The notes beneath the pieces were generated by a model that saw only the letters and a program-made list of their open reading frames with translations, was not told the origin of the DNA and did not search any database. From positions 1-9,788 of the forward strand of contig SFNZ01000068.1 of assembly GCA_004552615.1 (NCBI GenBank): a DNA stretch of 9,788 nucleotides, written 5' to 3'. The stretch is from Bacteroidales bacterium (GTDB lineage: Bacteria; Bacteroidota; Bacteroidia; Bacteroidales; UBA932). Shown piece after piece: positions 7,317 through 9,788 of the stretch. A program made the translations under genes and the position numbers. How positions within the stretch are numbered: position 1 is the first letter of the stretch; each line of letters opens with the position of its first letter.

Positions 7317-7362
7317 TTTTATTCAATTCAGAATTTGTTCGTATATTGTGGGGAATTTCACC

Positions 7363-9264
7363 ATGAACAATATGCTGGATAACATAAATTGCCCTGAAGA
7401 TCTCCGGAAACTCGATCCGGGACAGCTCAGTCCGCTGTGCAGGGAAATCAGGGATTATATAATCGAATGCTGCTCTACCAATCCCGGGCATCTCGGCTCA
7501 AGCCTCGGTGCCGTGGAACTCATTGTAGGACTGCATTATGTCTATAATACTCCTTTTGACAAAATCGTCTTCGACGTGGGGCATCAGGCCTATGCCCACA
7601 AGATTCTGACAGGCAGGCGGGAAGCGTTCAGGAAGAACAGGATGAGAGACGGACTCAGCGGATTCCCGAACCGCGCAGAAAGCGAGTATGACATTTTCGG
7701 TACGGGACATTCCTCCACATCCATCTCCGCGGCTCTCGGGCTTTCCAGTGCGGCGCGTCTCCGGGGCTCCGGTGAGAAGGTGGTTGCCCTGCTCGGTGAC
7801 GGGGCGCTGACGGGCGGGTTGGCCCTCGAGGGCCTGAACAATGCCGGTGCGAGCCGGAGCGACATTCTCATAATACTGAATGACAATAATATTTCCATAG
7901 ACAAGAATACGGGCGGCATCCACAATCATCTGCTCCGCCTTACAACGGATCCCAAATACCTGCGTCTCAAGGACAAAATCTGGGACGGGATTGGAGAGGG
8001 CCATCTGCGGGACAGGATGCAGAAAATCGTCCGCAGCACGAAGTCCTCGATTCTGGGCGGAGGCTATCACGGACCGTTCTTCGAGGCTCTGGGCTTCAGG
8101 TATTTCGGGCCGATAGACGGCAATGACATCGATGCCGTGGTGGACGCCCTCAAGAGGCTCCGGGAGATCAGGGGGCCGAGGATTCTTCACACCATCACCA
8201 TGAAGGGCAAAGGCTATCTGCCGGCCGAGTCGGACCCTACGGTATGGCATGCTCCTGGAAGGTTCAATGTGGATACCGGCTTGAGAATCAAGACTGAACA
8301 TCGCGCGGACCGGTATCAGGACGTGTTCGGGGAGGTGCTCGTGGACCTGGCGCATAAGGACAGCCGGATAGTGGGAGTCACCCCGGCGATGGCTTCCGGT
8401 TGCGGCATGAACGTGCTGGCCCGGGAGATTCCGGAGCGTTTCTTCGATGTCGGAATCGAGGAAGAGCATGCAGTTACATTCTCCGCCGGGTTGGCGGCCG
8501 GGGGAATGAAGCCTTTCTGCAACATCTATTCGTCATTTTCCCAGAGGGCCTATGACGGGATTATTCACGACGTGGCCCTGCAGAATCTGCCTGTCGTGCT
8601 CTGTTTTGACCGGGCCGGGCTCGTCGGCGAGGACGGTGCCACCCATCACGGATGTCTCGACATGGCCGCGTACAGGCCCGTTCCCAATGCTGTCATAGCG
8701 GCTCCGAGGAACGAGACCGAGCTGAAATGCCTCATGTATACGGCTTCGCTGTATGAAGGAGGTCCTTTTATAATAAGGTACCCGAGAGGATGCGGGGAAG
8801 GAGTCGCCTGGCGGGATGCTGAATACAGGTTCCTGGAGCCGGGCAGGGGAGAGAAACTGCAGGACGGGACAGGGATTGCGATACTTGCAGCAGGTCCGGA
8901 GGCTGTCCGGGCAATGGAGGCTGCCGCGATGATCGAGGAGTCATGCGGGGTGCGGCCTGCCGTATATGACATGCGCTATGTCAAGCCGATGGATACGTGC
9001 ATACTCGAGGAGGCGGCTTCCGTGGGCCGTATCCTGACTGTGGAGGAAGGTTCGCTGGCAGGCGGACTTTTCGGCGCGGTGACTGAATATATGGCTTCCA
9101 ACGGACACCTCGCAGAGGTGCGGGGGCTCGGAATACCAGACAGATACATCCCTCAGGACCGGCAGGATGCGCAGCGTGCGGAGTGCGGGCTGGATGCCCG
9201 CGGTATAATGCAGTCGGCGATGGATTTGATAAAAATTGAAGAAAAAAGTCAAAAAAATTTGTAG
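7363..9264 (+). CDS. dxs: 1-deoxy-D-xylulose-5-phosphate synthase
   Basis: DXS condenses pyruvate and glyceraldehyde 3-phosphate, using thiamine diphosphate and Mg2+, to give DXP. This is the first step of the MEP isoprenoid pathway and a branch to thiamine and pyridoxal synthesis. The 633-residue protein has the family order. The N-terminal TPP domain has GHLGSSLG (42-49), DVGHQAYAHK (71-80), GTGHSS (113-118) and the TPP/Mg motif GDGALTGG (145-152) with downstream NDNN. The central transketolase-like domain has EEEHAVTFSAG with Glu367 in the catalytic position and DRAGLVGEDGATHHG. The C-terminal transketolase domain has YDMRYVKPMD. The frame is open to a TTG at 7267, but the Bacteroidales-like start MNNMLDNINCPEDLRKL at ATG 7363 fits best (ATG 7372 is also possible). 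The last codon and stop overlap the next promoter. Confidence 0.95.
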   Translation: MNNMLDNINCPEDLRKLDPGQLSPLCREIRDYIIECCSTNPGHLGSSLGAVELIVGLHYVYNTPFDKIVFDVGHQAYAHKILTGRREAFRKNRMRDGLSGFPNRAESEYDIFGTGHSSTSISAALGLSSAARLRGSGEKVVALLGDGALTGGLALEGLNNAGASRSDILIILNDNNISIDKNTGGIHNHLLRLTTDPKYLRLKDKIWDGIGEGHLRDRMQKIVRSTKSSILGGGYHGPFFEALGFRYFGPIDGNDIDAVVDALKRLREIRGPRILHTITMKGKGYLPAESDPTVWHAPGRFNVDTGLRIKTEHRADRYQDVFGEVLVDLAHKDSRIVGVTPAMASGCGMNVLAREIPERFFDVGIEEEHAVTFSAGLAAGGMKPFCNIYSSFSQRAYDGIIHDVALQNLPVVLCFDRAGLVGEDGATHHGCLDMAAYRPVPNAVIAAPRNETELKCLMYTASLYEGGPFIIRYPRGCGEGVAWRDAEYRFLEPGRGEKLQDGTGIAILAAGPEAVRAMEAAAMIEESCGVRPAVYDMRYVKPMDTCILEEAASVGRILTVEEGSLAGGLFGAVTEYMASNGHLAEVRGLGIPDRYIPQDRQDAQRAECGLDARGIMQSAMDLIKIEEKSQKNL

Positions 9265-9288
9265 AATCAGAATTAATGCCTATCTTTG
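9258..9288 (+). promoter_or_regulatory. Promoter of the tRNA-tuf operon
   Basis: TTTG at 9258-9261 is followed by 19 bases and TATCTTTG at 9281-9288, an exact match to the Bacteroidota TTTG-N19-TAnnTTTG architecture. The -33 element overlaps the final Leu codon of dxs, and the A-rich end of dxs (9231-9257) lies directly upstream, where it could act as an UP-like element. The predicted start is near 9293, about 28 bases before the first tRNA. Confidence 0.8.
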
Positions 9289-9293
9289 CAATC

Positions 9294-9310
9294 CCTTACG
9301 ATAAGTAAGG
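9294..9310 (+). other. Small hairpin at the predicted 5' end of the tRNA-tuf transcript
   Basis: CCTTAC at 9294-9299 pairs perfectly with GTAAGG at 9305-9310 around a 5-base loop. It falls at or within a base or two of the transcript start predicted from the upstream promoter, so the primary transcript could begin with this stem. Its role is unknown; 5' end protection or guiding of tRNA processing are possibilities. Confidence 0.45.
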
Positions 9311-9320
9311 CGGTCAGATT

Positions 9321-9394
9321 GCCGATGTAGCTCAGTTGGCCAGAGCACGTGATTTGTAATCTCGGGGTCGTGGGTTCGACTCCCTCCATCGGCT
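9321..9394 (+). tRNA. tRNA-Thr (anticodon TGT)
   Basis: Acceptor GCCGATG (9321-9327) pairs with CATCGGC (9387-9393). The D stem is GCTC/GAGC. The anticodon loop TTTGTAA (9353-9359) has TGT at 9355-9357, and the T loop TTCGACT is normal. Two U-U mismatches are seen: 9350/9362 in the anticodon stem (CGTGA/TCTCG) and 9371/9385 in the T stem (GTGGG/CCCTC). No CCA is encoded after the discriminator T. It is the first of four tRNAs upstream of tuf. Confidence 0.93.
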
Positions 9395-9416
9395 CAAAAG
9401 TTCTTTGTAAGGAATT

Positions 9417-9502
9417 GGGAGAATACCAGAGTGGCCAAATGGGGCAGACTGTAAATCTGCTGGCTTATGCCTTCGGTGGTTCGAATCCATCTTCTCCCAC
9501 CA
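9417..9502 (+). tRNA. tRNA-Tyr (anticodon GTA)
   Basis: Acceptor GGGAGAA (9417-9423) pairs with TTCTCCC (9492-9498). The anticodon stem is GCAGA/TCTGC with loop CTGTAAA and anticodon GTA at 9451-9453. A long variable arm (TGGCTTATGCC region, 9461 onward) makes it a class II tRNA, as expected for bacterial tRNA-Tyr. The T arm is GGTGG-TTCGAAT-CCATC. The 3' CCA is encoded (9500-9502). Confidence 0.96.
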
Positions 9503-9508
9503 TAAATC

Positions 9509-9584
9509 GCGGAAGTAGCTCAGTTGGTAGAGCATCAGCCTTCCAAGCTGAGGGTCGCGAGTTCGAACCTCGTTTTCCGCTCCA
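9509..9584 (+). tRNA. tRNA-Gly (anticodon TCC)
   Basis: Acceptor GCGGAAG (9509-9515) pairs with TTTCCGC (9574-9580), with one G-U. The D stem is GCTC/GAGC. The anticodon stem is TCAGC/GCTGA with loop CTTCCAA and anticodon TCC at 9542-9544. The T arm is GCGAG-TTCGAAC-CTCGT. CCA is encoded (9582-9584). It starts 6 bases after the tRNA-Tyr CCA. Confidence 0.96.
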
Positions 9585-9596
9585 ATTCAAAAGGTC

Positions 9597-9668
<72 letters not shown>

Positions 9669-9674
9669 CTAAAT

Positions 9675-9702
9675 GCCGGTTTAACAAGCCGGCTTGTTTT
9701 TG
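9675..9702 (+). promoter_or_regulatory. Palindrome/attenuator-like hairpin between tRNA-Thr and tuf
   Basis: A perfect 16-base palindrome, AACAAGCCGGCTTGTT (9683-9698), runs into a T-rich tract ending at 9701. It could fold as AACAAG/CTTGTT with a CCGG tetraloop. The overlapping alternative GCCGG (9675-9679) with CCGGC (9689-9693) excludes that fold. A GC-centred stem followed by a U run looks like a partial terminator or a processing site. No separate Bacteroidota promoter is visible before tuf, so tuf probably depends on readthrough. Confidence 0.5.
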
Positions 9703-9725
9703 CAACAACTTTTATACGTAATATT

Positions 9726-9788
9726 ATGGCAAAAGAAGTTTTTAAGAGGGATAAACCTCATGTTAACATTGGTACAATTGGCCATGTT
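9726..9788 (+). CDS. tuf: Elongation factor Tu, N-terminal part only (window edge)
   Basis: The 21 visible codons encode MAKEVFKRDKPHVNIGTIGHV, shown here as the start of the protein up to just before the GHVDHGKTT P-loop region. KPHVNIGTIGHV is the near-invariant EF-Tu N-terminus. EF-Tu is the GTPase that delivers aminoacyl-tRNA to the ribosome. Residues 5-9 (VFKRD) differ from the more common KFERT. It follows the four tRNA genes by 57 bases, the order expected for the Bacteroidota tRNA-tuf operon. The upstream bases are A/T-rich with no Shine-Dalgarno sequence. Confidence 0.95.
   Translation, partial: MAKEVFKRDKPHVNIGTIGHV

Noticed and set aside
7267..7362. TTG-initiated N-terminal extension of dxs
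   Set aside because: The extension covers the divergent promoter region and does not resemble DXS N-termini. ATG 7363 fits the family.
9332..9535. Minus-strand frame with RWRESNPRPRDYKSRALAN
   Set aside because: This is the well-known false protein produced by reading the opposite strand of tRNA genes. It overlaps tRNA-Thr, tRNA-Tyr and tRNA-Gly.

Overview
This window looks like a chromosomal housekeeping segment from the Bacteroidota, most likely order Bacteroidales. Four points support this. (1) A tRNA-Thr/Tyr/Gly/Thr cluster runs straight into tuf, an order typical of the phylum. (2) The promoters that can be read have the Bacteroidota form, TTTG, a 19-20 nt spacer, then TAnnTTTG, and not the sigma70 form. 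(3) Start codons mostly lack a Shine-Dalgarno sequence. (4) The proteins resemble Bacteroidales homologues. The coding DNA is visibly GC-rich for this group, which would fit a lineage such as Rikenellaceae; that placement is inference.

Layout from left to right. Positions 1-233 hold the 5' part of an unrecognised, AT-richer minus-strand gene. A short intergenic region then carries a good promoter for a plus-strand gene set: gltX (glutamyl-tRNA synthetase), rpiB (ribose-5-phosphate isomerase B), truB (tRNA pseudouridine-55 synthase) and an aldo/keto reductase. Gaps between these genes are 23, 2 and 4 bases, so they are probably one operon. It ends at a strong hairpin that contains the reductase stop codon and also serves the convergent genes. 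Next, on the minus strand, come two adjacent paralogous 12-TM major facilitator transporters of MFSD1-like type, 3 bases apart, transcribed leftward. A short divergent promoter region separates them from dxs (1-deoxy-D-xylulose-5-phosphate synthase, plus strand). The last codon and stop of dxs overlap the -33 element of the promoter for four tRNAs, which are followed by a palindrome and the first 21 codons of tuf at the window edge.

Functionally the window is dominated by translation: tRNA charging, tRNA modification, tRNA genes and EF-Tu. It also has pentose-phosphate and isoprenoid-precursor metabolism and a pair of transporters of unknown substrate. I do not see a novel defence, mobile or biosynthetic system. 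The points most worth a second look are the apparent insertions in GltX and TruB, the tandem MFSD1-like pair, the stem mismatches in both threonine tRNAs, the compact tRNA-tuf promoter embedded in dxs, and the palindrome before tuf.
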